The notes: generated by a model from the sequence alone, not told the origin. A DNA stretch of 64,000 nucleotides from Thamnaconus septentrionalis (GCA_009823395.1 CM020508.1:2299015-2363014), one strand, 5' to 3'. Positions 12,436-23,431 are shown, counted from the first letter of the stretch. Translations and numbers: made by a program.

Positions 12436-13365
12436 GGCAACCGCCCCATCAGAGCCTTCATGGATGACCTCACGGTGACAACAACAGCTGTACCAGGAGC
12501 CAGGTGGATCCTCCAGGGGTTGGAGCGCATTATGGCGTGGGCACGCATGAGCTTCAAACCTGCAAAGTCCAGGTCTCTGGTTCTAAAGAAGGGGAAGGTC
12601 ACAGACAGATTCTGCTTCAGCCTGGGAGCGCAGCAGATTCCATCAGTCACGGAGAAGCCGGTGAAGAGCCTTGGAAAGGTCTTCAACTGCAGCCTGAATG
12701 ATAGAGAGTCCATCAAGGGAACCAGTGCTGACTTGGAGGGCTGGCTATGGACAGTGGACAAGTCCGGGCTCCCTGGAAGATTCAAGGCCTGGATATACCA
12801 GCATGGAATCCTCCCTAGAATCCTCTGGCCTTTGCTCATCTACGAGGTCCCCATGACTGTGGTGGAAGGCTTTGAGCAAAAGGTGAGCAGTCATCTCCGA
12901 AGATGGCTGGGATTGCCACGCAGCCCGAGCAACATTGGATTGTATGGGAACACCAACAAGCTCACGCTTCCCTTTAGCTCAGTCAGGGAGGAGTTCATGG
13001 TGGCACGGGCTCGGGAACAGCTGCAGTACTCTGCATCCAGAGATGCCAAGGTGTCTGGAGCAGGGATCGTTGTGAGGACTGGGAGAAAGTGGAGGGCAGC
13101 TGACGCAGTCCAGCAAGCGGAAACGCGACTGAAGCACAATGCCATCCTAGGAACAGTGGTGCAAGGCAGAGCTGGACTAGGGAGTTCTACAGCAACCCGG
13201 TACGACTGTGCCAGCGGAAGGGAGAGGCAGAAGTTGGTGCAGGATGAGATCCGAGCTTCAGTCGAGAAAGAGCGAACCAGCAGAGCAGTGGCCATGCGGC
13301 AACATGGGGCCTGGATGAGGTGGGAGCAGGCGATGGAGCGGAGTGTCACCTGGAAGGAGATCTAG
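12436..13365 (+). pseudogene. Reverse transcriptase palm C-terminal part, thumb and linker of the LINE
   Basis: Translation resumes in the same frame 1. It opens with the catalytic block AFMDDLTVT (12,456 onward), the FxDD form of the YxDD motif. A long thumb-like region follows, with GLPGRFKAWIYQHGILPRIL near 12,769 and SSHLRRWLGLPRS near 12,886. The frame is interrupted by TAG at 13,363-13,365. The same frame continues downstream with sensible sequence, so this is a single nonsense change and not a frameshift. The region is not a separate host gene; it belongs to the same retroelement as its neighbours. Confidence 0.85.
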
Positions 13366-13650
13366 CAGTGGGATCCCCAGAGGATCAAGTTTTTGATTCA
13401 GGGGGTCTACGATGTCCTTCCGAGCCCATCCAACCTGTTCAGATGGGGAAAAGTAGAAACACCTGCATGTCCCCTGTGTTCCAAAGCAGGGACATTGGAA
13501 CACATCCTGAGCAGCTGCTCCAAGGCGCTGGTTGAGGGTCGGTACCGATGGAGGCACGACCAGCTCCTCAAATCCATCGCTGAAGAAATCAGCAAGGGGA
13601 TCAAGGGGAGCCGGTACAACCAAGCCAGAACCAAGGCCATCCTCTGGCCA
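13366..13650 (+). pseudogene. CCHC zinc-finger segment of the LINE
   Basis: Continuing in frame 1 beyond the nonsense codon, this segment encodes a CX2CX7HX4C finger: CPLCSKAGTLEHILSSC, about 13,468-13,518. This is the spacing used by the C-terminal finger that precedes the restriction-like endonuclease in R2-type elements. It is followed by a basic stretch (EGRYRWRHDQLLK). Around 13,650 the coherent reading moves from frame 1 to frame 3, so an indel lies there; frame 1 itself runs on out of register to a stop at 13,735-13,737. Confidence 0.82.
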
Positions 13651-14094
13651 TCCGATTTGTCAAGGAAGGACAAAGGCCAGAGAAGCCATCAAAGAACTGC
13701 ACTGCTGGTTTGCTCTCCACGGCCCGAGACCGGGTGATGACAGTTGACCTGGAGAGGCAGCTGACAATTCCACCACACATTACCCAGTCCACACTGAGAC
13801 CTGACATCATCTTGGTCTCAGAGGCCACTAAACAACTTGTCTTGTTGGAACTGACTGTTCCCTGGGAGGAGAGGATGGAGGAGGCGCAGGAACGAAAGAG
13901 GGAGAAGTACCAGGAGCTGGTGGTGGAGGAATGGGTGGAAGACCAGGTGCATGCCAGTGGAGGTGGGCAGTCGGGGGTTTGCAAGCCACTCCCTGAGTAA
14001 AGCCTACGGCACTCTAGGCATTACAGGTGCCAACTGGAGGAAGGCCACAGGCAACAACGTGGAGGATGCAGAAAGAGCCCCCAGATGGCTCTGA
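13648..14094 (+). pseudogene. Restriction-like endonuclease domain of the LINE
   Basis: Frame 3 from about 13,648 carries RPDIIL (near 13,797), followed 14 residues after PD by E in LLELTVPWEE. This matches the (K/R)PD-X12-14-(D/E) signature of the restriction-like endonuclease that nicks target DNA in R2-superclade LINEs. A helical KREKYQEL segment follows. A second frame change, at about 13,930, returns to frame 1, which runs through a conserved-looking SLSKAYGTLGITG segment to a natural-looking TGA at 14,092-14,094. Frame 3 left unshifted would stop at 13,998-14,000. Confidence 0.8.
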
Positions 14095-14280
14095 TTGAGG
14101 AGGGGTGAGAAGTGGTTGTAGTTGTGGTGTAGTATGCCACTTGGACACAGGCTGGGATTTGATCACCCCAGTCGGGTCGCCTGGAGGAGGGCGTCCGTTG
14201 TGAGACCCGAAACGCCCCATGAATCCAGGGAACAACGCTGACGATGTGTCCAAGTTTGTGCATCAGTAGATGTATTGTTC
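14095..14280 (+). other. 3'UTR of the R2-superclade LINE
   Basis: This is non-coding sequence between the endonuclease stop and the putative target duplication. It is GC-balanced and unlike the AT-rich flank that begins at 14,281. In this LINE group the 3'UTR usually folds and is recognised by the element's own reverse transcriptase, but no structure is evident by eye here. Confidence 0.6.
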
Positions 14281-14292
14281 ACAGTATATTAG

Positions 14293-14491
14293 AACATAAA
14301 AATGTTCAATTGCAATTAATTAATTAGTTAACTAGCGATTAATCACAAATCAATTGCAATTTTTTTTTACCCTGCTCTATATGTAACTTAAGATATTTAT
14401 TTTATATATTTATTTTGCACTGAGCCAGCTGCTCAAACAAGTCTTTTGACATTTCCGAGATTGGCCATTTCACTGTGTGCCTCTCCATCGC

Positions 14492-14523
<32 letters not shown>

Positions 14524-15743
14524 CATCTCTCTGGCACTTTAATACTAGATACTGACAAATATAACGTGCAGAAATTTTATTTTGAACATTAAATGACTTC
14601 CTGTCCAGCTTGATGCAGATTGCTTGCTGCTCGAGCATATTATTATTATTATTTTATTTTAAGGAGCTGTTCAGAAAAACAGACAGGGACAGTTCAAAAG
14701 AAAGTCGTAACGAGGAACTAAGAGAACACATGGAACAAAAGGCCTGAAAACAACTGAACACCGTGGCGAGATCAGGAACTACAATGAACCGATAAAGACA
14801 AAGGGAGACAAGATTATTTCTACCCTAGGGCAGGGGAACACAGGTGAGAGCAATCAAGGGCAGGGCTGACAACAAGACACAGGTGAAAGACATCAAGAAA
14901 GACACACAGGAAGTAAAACATAGGACGTTGACAACAGAATAAACAGATTTCAAAATAAAACAGGAAATACACAGAACATGACAGACACATTGCAGTTGTG
15001 CACAATGACAGTGTGTGTCAGTTGTGAAGTTGATGATTCAGATTAATATTTAAGATTCGTGCAATTTTAAACCGAGCTAATAATGTTCTCAGATCATTTC
15101 TCAGATTAACTCAATTTGTACAGAACAATGATTTATATATAACACTTTGTCAGAGTGAAGTAAAAACTCAAGTAAAATGAATATTTTTTGGGGGTATCAT
15201 TATTAAAAAGTCACTTTTTGTTGCACTGTGCTGACTAAAATCCAGCACTGGCAGCAAGAGAATTGAAAAAAAAAAAAAATCTCAGAAGAAATTTAAAACC
15301 AGCAGAATTTGCGAAGTGACATATTTGCCCACAGCAGCGTGTCGGGATCAGCTGCTTCTCGACTGCTGCCGTGTTTTGCTTTGCCGATGCTCACAAAGGT
15401 GCTGGCGCGATAGCCACCTCAGACAAAACACAGGGCAGCTCGTGGGAAGATAAAATTCTCTCCGTCCTGTGAAGTATCACTTCCAGCTGCTGTCACAAAC
15501 ACACGGCGGCCCACACCGTCCCTTTGTCTGCAGCCTCCGTAGCCACAATAAAGATTCCACTCGCCGGCTAATCTAGCGCACACATCCAGAGAGCTGCGGC
15601 CGGCGGAGAAGAATGTCCAGATAGCAGCGTTTTTGTTTTTTCCCCTTTCGGGAGCAGGAATTCCTCCTACGCATCTCAAGCGTGAATACTCGCTGATCGG
15701 TCTTTGAAAAAAAAAAACATCTGAGTTTAGAAGAAGCAACGAG
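14293..15743. other. No gene seen downstream of the LINE
   Basis: AT-rich at first, with one TG repeat (14,493-14,520), then unique sequence passing into GC-richer DNA before the CCAAT array. No recognised feature. Confidence 0.5.
14493..14520 (+). repeat. (TG)n microsatellite
   Basis: 14 units. Confidence 0.93.
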
Positions 15744-16182
15744 CGGACCAATTGGGGCAAAGGAGGCGGCGCTACAGCCTGGGAGTTTAGCGCTGACGGC
15801 AAACAGGAAGCTGCTGTGAAACTCCTGACCTTCCAGCAGACTGGCTCCAACACTGAGAGTCCAGCTCAGAATTTTTGTAGATGCAGGTTTTCAGTCAGTC
15901 GGATATTTGAGACCGGACCAATCAGAACGCTTTGACGGGGAAAAGGGCGGAGCTACAGACAAGGTAGCTAGTTTAGCTGTGACGGTAAACAGGAAGTTGC
16001 TGAGTGACCCCGACCTCACCACAAAGGCAAGAACACCATGAGTCCAGCTCGGAATTCTTGTAGATCCACATGGAAAAGTTCCAGACGCAGTCGTTTTCAG
16101 CCGGACCAATCAGCCTGCTTTGTGCGGGGAAGAGGGCGGAGTTACAGTCAGGTTAGCTTGCTAAGCTGTGATCAGAGCAGGA
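15744..16182 (+). repeat. Tandem array of three ~180-bp CCAAT/GC-box units
   Basis: CGGACCAAT starts at 15,744, 15,914 and 16,102 (spacing 170 and 188). Each copy is followed by an aggcggcgctaca/gggcggagctaca/gggcggagttaca motif, then agctgtga/gcgctgacgg and, in the first two, aaacaggaagytgctg. Between units the phrase gagtccagctc(a/g)gaattyttgtag occurs at about 15,857 and 16,039. Each unit therefore carries a CCAAT box (NF-Y type) and a GC box. The third unit is truncated. Confidence 0.78.
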
Positions 16183-16199
16183 CAGCTTTTCCTGTCTCA

Positions 16200-16238
16200 A
16201 ATGTGCTAGCCAGCCAGCAGCTGGCTGGCTAGCACATT
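16200..16238. repeat. Perfect 39-bp palindrome (19-bp arms, 1-nt centre)
   Basis: Arm 16,200-16,218 (AATGTGCTAGCCAGCCAGC) is the exact reverse complement of 16,220-16,238, with A at 16,219 between them. It sits 18 bp beyond the CCAAT array. It could extrude as a cruciform or form an RNA hairpin. Confidence 0.93.
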
Positions 16239-16536
16239 ATAATTTTGTAAAATTTGAAATTGGTATAATTTCGGGTGTATCATGTGACTGAGAGAAGTAT
16301 CCTGAGAGAATTTGGGCATTTTTTTTCCCAAATGAAAAATCTTTCAAACTGACAAATAAATAATTAAGTCTTCCTGTGCAACACGGTTATCAAATCAAAT
16401 GAGCCACTGACCTATTTGACTCTTGAATCTATGACTCCTTTGTTTACTAAGGTCGCTTCCGTTATCCAGTGATTCCCAGTCATGGAATAAACTGAAGTTC
16501 AGAAAAACAGAGTCAGTGAAGGAATTGCGAATTGAA

Positions 16537-17089
16537 GTCTCGCACGAATGAAACCTCCCGATTGTAACGTGACAAAGAGCATTTAGCCGTTTCTCTTAAA
16601 AAGAGGATTCGCATTTTATGTCTCACTTTATCTTTTTTCTTTTTTAACACTTTTGCAAGGACGGAGCAAAGTGAAAGACGACAAGACTTGTTCCACTGCC
16701 GGCGAGCAGGAGAGTAAAAAGCTAATTATTGGAAATGAGCTTTATGACGGCGAGCCTTGACCCTTTTTTTCTTCCCTCCGCCAATGTTAATCAGTGAGAA
16801 TTGCTCGCACAGTATCACGATGCTTTTCAGAATTATCTGTGGAGCCTCTCAGGGGGGAAAAAAAAAGAAAAAAGAAAAGAAAACATTTGTCCTTAAACGC
16901 CGGCGGACTTGTAGGTGCGATCTCGCCGCTTTTCTCTCCTTTCTTCCCCGTTCCAGGGTTCACAGGTAGAGGCCGCCGTTTTGTATTGCGATTGTGAGGG
17001 AAATAAAAAAAATCTTTTTCTCATCGATGAACCTCCCCCCAGCCCCCTCCCTCCTCCACCGTCTTCTTTCTTAACTCTCAGCGCTCGGG
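16537..17089 (+). repeat. Duplicated ~450-550-bp block, copy B
   Basis: This is the partner of 10,797-11,236. The landmarks recur in the same order: cctcccgattgtaacgtg (16,554), gcaaggacggagcaaagtga, gcaggagagtaaaaagctaa, gacggcgagccttga, tgtggagcctctcag, aacgccggcggactt, and gccgttttgtattgcgattg (about 16,975-16,994). It is longer because of a poly-A/AG insertion (16,856-16,884). It lies just downstream of the CCAAT array and palindrome. Confidence 0.75.
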
Positions 17090-17169
17090 AGTGAAAAAAA
17101 GAAAAAGCAGCACACATTTCGAGAATAAAAAAAGGAAGGAAGGAAAAAAAAAAAAGCCACATTCTCTCA

Positions 17170-17375
17170 CGTTAGCCCGTCTGGCGGAGAAGAATGCTGA
17201 TTTGCTTGAGGTAAGGAGAAGCAATGGCCGTTTAATTAACCTCTCCCGCTTCAATCTGCTCACAACACTTTCGCCCGCGACTCCCTTTAATAGTTTAATG
17301 ACCTTGCTGTCAGTAAGACTGAGGAGGAGCGAGTTAAGGTATGATTTAATTAAAGGAGTCCATATGTTTAAGGCC
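17170..17375. other. Candidate conserved non-coding element
   Basis: Two TTTAATTAA homeodomain cores (near 17,231 and 17,346) lie in otherwise complex sequence directly downstream of duplicated block copy B. Confidence 0.42.
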
Positions 17376-18001
17376 GGATGTCTGCATAGCAGCAGCAGCA
17401 GCAGCAGCAGCGAGTGACAGCGCCTGACCTCACTGGCGAGTTCGCCTAGAACGCCGGCGGTGAGAAATTTTCCATCTCGTCCCGCAGTACCCACCTCCTC
17501 CACACGGTGGTGCCACTGTTACTGAGACACGTTCTGCTTCCAAGGCTTGGAGAACAAAAGATAAAAAAAACAACTGTGAAGAAGGATGAATAAACCAATG
17601 ATCTAAAGTATTATCAAACCTGATTTTTGCAGTCAGGACTGAGTGGGAGGAGCTAACTAGGCCCAGTAGTTAAAGCTACGCTGGCGTTAGCATGTCCCGA
17701 GGATGAATTACTCGCTGAATACAACCATGACAATGGCTTGTACAGTTTGTCATTGTGTTGTTTGAACCTCTCATAATAATAACGATTGATTTTTTTTCTC
17801 ACAATACTCACTGTGGAGTTTACGTAGGTAAAAAAAATATTTCTATATCTTTAGCGAGCCGCGGCAAAAACAGCGACTTGAACTGGGCTATCGTTTGCTT
17901 ACGTCGTCGTGCCCGCTAGCTCGCTAGCAGAGTTGGTGCTGGCTTTTTGTATATCACAGGACAGAGCAGGTGGGATCTGCCAAGTGCAGTCACGCTGAGC
18001 A

Positions 18002-18062
18002 GCGTGTGAACTACAGTGTACAAACTACCACGTGCGAACTACATTGTGGGAACTACAGTGTG
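18002..18062 (+). repeat. Degenerate ~15-bp tandem repeat, 4 units
   Basis: The words gtgtgaactaca, gtgtacaaactacc, cgtgcgaactacat and gtgggaactacagt follow one another, sharing the core AACTAC. Confidence 0.7.
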
Positions 18063-18324
18063 GTTGCATCTCTGCTGCTGTCAACCACAACAAACCCAGT
18101 CGTTATGCTAAAACTGGCGTAATTTTAAAGAGTAAAGGCACCGCTGTAACCTTATTTTCCCACTCAAGGTTTACACGGTGCCAGACCCAGTCTGAGTCTT
18201 TGACGGGGAGGTGCGCTGGATTTCGACGCCTCGCCGTCCTCCTCTGAGCCGCGGCTGCGGTCACCTGCGACGGCTCAGCCGAATGTCGTGCACGGCAGCG
18301 GCCGCGGCCGGCAGATGAGGGTGA

Positions 18325-18520
18325 AATTACTTCATAATAGTCGGGGTGTTCCTGGGTTTATATAACGATATGATAATCCTCTTTTCGCACAATGATGATA
18401 ATGATCGTTATTATGGCAGGGGAGTAGGGGGCGAGGAAACCGCTCGGAATGGAGACTTTGCCGCATAATCCTCATGCCTTGAAAGGTTAAATACGGATTT
18501 GAATACTATGATCCCCCCAC
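18325..18520. other. Candidate conserved non-coding element
   Basis: Contains ATAATGATCGTTATTAT (near-palindrome, about 18,398-18,414) and TGCCGCATAATCCTCATG. It is repeat-free over about 200 bp. Confidence 0.42.
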
Positions 18521-19354
18521 TCTGAAAATGATAGTTCCGTATTTGAAGCAAATGTGCTCATTGTGCACTTTAGCCGGCGGAGCGGCGCACTTCTGCCAGA
18601 GGAGACTGTTTCTGCCGGTGATGGGTAAAAAAAAGAAAGAAAAAAGAAAGAAGGAAGCGTTGCTACGCTAAGGATGACTGACTGACTCACTGCCTGCAAC
18701 AAAAAAAGAGAAAGAAAAAGTTGTTGTTGCACTTTGAGTTCAAGTTGGGCTGCAGTCGCTTTAAAAAAAAAAAAGCAGCTTCCAGAACAGGAAGGATCAG
18801 TGACAGCAACTCATGTCTTCAGCTCATGTTTGTTCATTTAATTTCAACTGAAGACTTAGCAAACATTCCAGCCCATGACTCTGTTTTCTCCTTGAATGGA
18901 TGATTGCTATTTTGAACACCGCATCATTTCCACTATATGACACCATAGCTAGCTAGCCATCCATCCATCCAGGTAGCTAGCTAGTCAGCTAGCCAGCTAG
19001 CTCACTTCCTCTGGATTTCACGCACTTGTACGACACAGAGGGAGTGTTTTCATCTCCAGAACCAGAGTTGAGAGCCGTGCTGGAAGTCGTCGTTCTCCTC
19101 GCGAAGCAACAGCTGGAGCCACTTCAAAGACACGGCAGACGGCAGCGGGTGGGACGGCCTGCCAGCCAATCTACTCATGAAAAAAGAGGAGATGATTGGC
19201 CGAAGGTGGGCCACAAGTTCATCCTAATCAAAGTTGCCAAAAAACCTTTTTTTCACTCTGTTGCACCGTGTCTTGCTTTTTTTTTCTCACCAGGTTGAAT
19301 CTGAGCGACCTGCCCGACCGACCAATGACCTGCTGATCTGTTTACAGCTGCCAA

Positions 19355-19415
19355 TCATCATCCTGCGCTGGGGTATGGAGTAGGTGGAGCCTATTGCAGC
19401 GTCGCACCCTGGACC
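19355..19415 (-). mobile_element. Old L2-like tail fragment, minus strand
   Basis: On the minus strand this reads ccagggtgcgacgctgcaat followed by aggctccacc, resembling the (g)ctgggataggctccagc core of fish L2 tails. It is strongly decayed, so the call is tentative. Confidence 0.35.
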
Positions 19416-19734
19416 AGCCATCCAGGAAGTGGTCCTATCATTCACGTGGAGTTTCAAGTGTATTTTTCTGGTGGTTATCGTAAACGTCATTAGCATTGTG
19501 CTAAAATAAAAAAAAAAAACTAAATTTTTTTTGGAACGCTTTGGTGGGCGAATCACAGACCAATGTTTTTTTGTGAGGTCGGTGCAGTTACAATGACAAC
19601 CAGCTGACGAAAAAATAAGCAATAAATAAATAAGCTCATGTTTCTTGTTGAGAATTTATGTACTTATTTATTTTTTCATTAAAATAAATAAGTACGTTCC
19701 TGAGAATAAACAAGCCAGGCATTCAGTTTGGGTT

Positions 19735-19773
<39 letters not shown>
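19735..19773 (+). repeat. (CAG)n microsatellite, 13 units
   Basis: Pure CAG run. It gives poly-Gln, poly-Ala or poly-Ser in different frames but belongs to no supportable gene. Confidence 0.95.
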
Positions 19774-19774
<1 letters not shown>

Positions 19775-19797
19775 GGCCGGGGATCCACGATGCACCT

Positions 19798-19798
<1 letters not shown>

Positions 19799-19855
<57 letters not shown>

Positions 19856-19858
19856 TGT
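19799..19858 (+). repeat. (CT)n-(GT)n compound microsatellite
   Basis: 20 CT units (19,799-19,838) joined directly to 10 GT units. Confidence 0.95.
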
Positions 19859-21567
19859 AGTTGTGTGCACGCCCTCAGTGTCGTGTATTAACAGGAAGCG
19901 GCTTCACAAGATGCTGCATTAGAAACTCAATTTCTGTGATGAATCGCCCCCGAGCCACTGAATTACAAACTGCTCCCCAACACCTTCACCCCTCCCCCCC
20001 CCCACCTCCTCACCCCCGCCGACCCCTCCCCTACCCGCCGTGGCTCAGAGCCCCCCTCCCCCTGTCCCCCCTTCCTCCTGGTGCCGTGTCAGAATCTTCT
20101 TAAAGCTCTTTCTTAATCTGATCTGCTGAATGTGAAGAGGGTGAAAGGATTTTTCTTCCCCACTCAAAAGCACTCACTTCATTTTTTAGTTCATTTTTCC
20201 CCCCTCCCTTGTTGTTTGCGTCGCCTATTCCAATGCCTCCAACTGCTGGGTCAGTAATATTCACAAAGTTGCTGCTGCTGCTGCTGCTGCTACTCTTCCT
20301 GTCTCCGGGCTTATGGATGTGCACACACTCCGCCTCCAGTCATTATGTGTGAAGAGCTGCCACACTGCTGCTAAACACCAAGTGTAAGCATTATTAACTA
20401 AACAGCCCTTGCCCTCCACCCCCACCCTCACTCCACCACATATATAATTATATATATAGGTTTGTGTGTGTGTGTGTGTGTGTGTGTAGAAGGTGAGAAA
20501 TGTGTCTATAGGCTGCAGCTGCTGTGATCAACTCGCTGCTCAACGGAGTGAATTTCAAAAACTCCGCAGGTGATCAGTCAGCCAGGCAGGATTTATTACT
20601 GTAGTTTATTATGATTATTTTTTTTAAATATGGACGAGACGATCAGTTAGCGCCGAACTTTGAGCCGCCATGAGTCACTTGCGAGCAGAGACATAAGGCA
20701 GCCGTTACCTCAGATTCATTTATGAAGGATTCTCGGGATCAGCTGCACCGAAGCTGCAAGCAGCGCTGAAGTTTGGTTTTGTTTTCTTGTTTTTGCTGAT
20801 TTGATGTTGATGGAATGAGATTATTTGGATTCTGGTGCTGGTGAAAACTTTCTGAGGAGAGAGAAATTTTTTTGTGTGTGGGATTTCATTATTAGAATTT
20901 ACCATTTTGGTTTAGCGAACATTTTCCCCGCTGCTTGCAAAAATTAGCGTACACAATCATTTACGCTCCGTTGTTGGGGTCTTATTCAAAGACACTGAGG
21001 GAGCTTTTAGCAAACGTTAAAAATGTTGTTCCCCACGAATGGATTCGGTTTATTTCTGAAGCTACGTGAAGCTATGTGACGCCACATCATCATGGCGCTA
21101 CGTGGTCACAGGAAGTAGCAACAGGATTTTTTTTTTTTTTTTTTAAAGTGATTTTTTTTTGCATTACTTGTTTCTGCTTCGGGGTCAAAGAAGGTCAGAG
21201 GGTCTCAGTATCACAAAATGAATCCAAAATACCATGCAAGCCTGGAAGTTCGACTCACAGTTGTTGGATAGAAGGTTCTGATTGACTTTCATCACTGTAA
21301 AAAAAATGTATCCTCCACCAGAGGACAAACGAAGCAACTCGGCTCTTCTGGAGCGCCCCCCGCCCCCCGCTGGCCGGAAATAGAATTGCCAAAAAAAACA
21401 ACATAACAAAACCAAACAAAGCAACAAAACCGAACAAAACGCTCGGCGGATAAAGACGGCAAAACGGCCGCAGGCGGAAGAGAGGAAGGGGAGAACTTTT
21501 TCCGCAGCGTCTGATTGGCTGGCGCTTGGCTCATTGTTGCCGCCGCCGCCGCCGACGTGGTGGCTGG

Positions 21568-21599
<32 letters not shown>
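21568..21599 (+). repeat. (AAC)n microsatellite
   Basis: About 10 units, preceded by a short (GCC)n run. Confidence 0.93.
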
Positions 21600-21602
<3 letters not shown>

Positions 21603-21752
21603 CGTTTGCGGCGTTTGTGCGGCTGCGAGGAGATTGTGAGTCACGCAAGTCGTCCTTTTGTTTGTTGCCTTGATTGTGACAAGCCGTCAGATGCAGTGGC
21701 CAATCAGAGGAGGAGGAGGGGGGGAGGAAGAAATAACAGATTTAGTTCACTG

Positions 21753-21754
<2 letters not shown>

Positions 21755-21795
<41 letters not shown>
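21755..21795 (+). repeat. (CA)n microsatellite
   Basis: About 20 units. A (TG)n tract of about 13 units follows at 21,879-21,904. Confidence 0.94.
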
Positions 21796-21797
<2 letters not shown>

Positions 21798-22551
21798 CAT
21801 TAACGGAAATCCAAATATTCCAGCATTACCAGAGGATGATAATGTAAATTCAAGCTAATATTGGTACAATGTGTGCAATGTGTGTGTGTGTGTGTGTGTG
21901 TGTGACAGCTCCGCCTGGATTAGTCCTTCATTAAACAGGTTCTCCATGCAAAGCCACTGTCAGATTCTTGTCATGCAGGACAGAAGGAGCTTCGCCAGCG
22001 TCGACGCTCACAATTAAACAGCGGCGGCTGATTAGCGGCGAGCGCTAACGCTAATCTGGAGGCTGCCACTTCCTGCACAAGATGAGTCCCGCCGCCAAAT
22101 AAAAAAAAAAAGGGGGGGGGGGTGAATGGGGAACAAAGCGCTGCTCTGCATGGGGCTTTGTGGGCCGTTTTCACATTAGATGTTGGAGAAGAACGACGTC
22201 TATTTATACGAGTCTTTTCTCCAGTTCACATTTCAGCAGCGGCTTATTGTCCACACCGTATGCAGATTTACAGCAGTGGTTTTGTCTAAATAAAACAAAC
22301 AAAAAAACCCAAAACAAACCCAACAACAACACGTGAGCTTATTGTAGTTGGAACTGTGGAAACAGGAAGTGGCGCCGCACGCTGCTCAGGGGCCGTCAGT
22401 GCGGTTCTGCTTCCGTCTTCAGTTCTAATCAAACACAGAGCTAAAATCAGAGCCTGAAATGGATGACAGTGATTCAAAAGGAAAAAAAAAAAAAATGGGA
22501 AGAATATGGGAACTCCACTTCAAACAAAGTATATACATTTGTTATTATGTT

Positions 22552-22640
22552 GCTCCTATTGGAACTAATTGAGTAAATATGATATGATATGGTATAATGT
22601 AATATAATATAGCATAATATAACATCATATAATAAACTAT
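22552..22640 (+). repeat. Degenerate (ATATG/ATAAT)n pentanucleotide repeat
   Basis: The run of atgat/atggt/ataat words suggests a decayed 5-bp tandem repeat. Confidence 0.7.
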
Positions 22641-22821
22641 AGTAAAACAATCTGCCCGTTAAAATAGTTGGTTGATTAATAAAAACCATCATCATGTTGT
22701 TTTTTTTTTACCAAACGATTATTCTTTATATTAGTCTTTTACAGCCAGTTAAAATGTGAAAAATGTGCTTTTAATTTGAAAGATCACAACCCGGTTTCTT
22801 CCTGCTAAAAACACATCAGGT

Positions 22822-22864
22822 ATTTTTCTTTTCTTTTCTTTTCTTTTCTTTTCTTTTCTTTTCT
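22822..22864 (+). repeat. (TTTTC)n pentanucleotide repeat
   Basis: Eight units. Confidence 0.94.
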
Positions 22865-23146
22865 CCCCTGCACTGCACCGACTGGGCTCTTTCCCACTCT
22901 GCGCCCTCTAGAGGCGGCTCCGAGCAACTGTAGATCTTCTTGCCAGAAGTCGACTTGCCCGCTTGTGGCAGGAAGTAGCGGCGTTCTAATCTTCCTGCTG
23001 TCATTTTTCTACGAATTTCGAAAAAAAAAAAGAAAGAAAATAAAAATAGTCGGCGCTTGACAGGAAACATTTAAATCAAGTCTGTTTCTTCGGCCGCCCG
23101 AAACCAGATTACAAGTCTGATTTCTGCCTCTTTATCTGACACCACA

Positions 23147-23147
<1 letters not shown>

Positions 23148-23182
<35 letters not shown>
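23148..23182 (+). repeat. (CA)n microsatellite
   Basis: About 17 units. Confidence 0.93.
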
Positions 23183-23185
<3 letters not shown>

Positions 23186-23252
23186 CGGATCAGCAGATCA
23201 GTGATGAGGAGTTCAGCGCAGTTGCCAAGTGTTATTATGACACCAGATGCAG

Positions 23253-23291
<39 letters not shown>
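23253..23291 (+). repeat. (CT)n microsatellite
   Basis: About 19 units with one TT interruption. Confidence 0.93.
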
Positions 23292-23292
<1 letters not shown>

Positions 23293-23431
23293 GATAACAG
23301 AACGAAATCTTGGGCAACTTTAAATATTAGTCTCTTCGAGTCTCCAGCAGCAGCGAGACACAATCGCTCAGCAGCAGCAGCAGAAGACAGGCCGGAGGAG
23401 GAGTCCCGGAAGCCCCGCCCATAGACATCGA

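Larger units (their letters stand above)
11466..14280 (+). mobile_element. 5'-truncated non-LTR retrotransposon, R2 superclade (HERO/NeSL/R2-like)
   Basis: This is a degraded LINE copy whose translated remnants run in the order reverse transcriptase, CCHC finger, restriction-like endonuclease. That order is known for the R2 superclade, which lacks an APE endonuclease. The 5' part (N-terminal DNA-binding region and 5'UTR) is missing, because homology-like sequence begins just upstream of the RT domain. The 3'UTR runs from about 14,095 and has no poly(A) tail. Near-identical 12-mers ACAGTACATTAG (11,454-11,465) and ACAGTATATTAG (14,281-14,292) flank the element and could be a target-site duplication with one mismatch. 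The copy cannot make an intact protein: there are two stops in the main frame and two frame changes. Assignment to HERO, NeSL or R2 itself needs a tree; I favour HERO-like because such elements are known from pufferfish. Confidence 0.88.

Noticed and set aside
11559..12839. Long minus-strand frames opposite the LINE
   Set aside because: Antisense shadows of the reverse-transcriptase frame.
19645..19860. Open frame with a 13-Gln run
   Set aside because: It is a CAG microsatellite followed by CT/GT repeats; no sequence outside the repeats looks coding.
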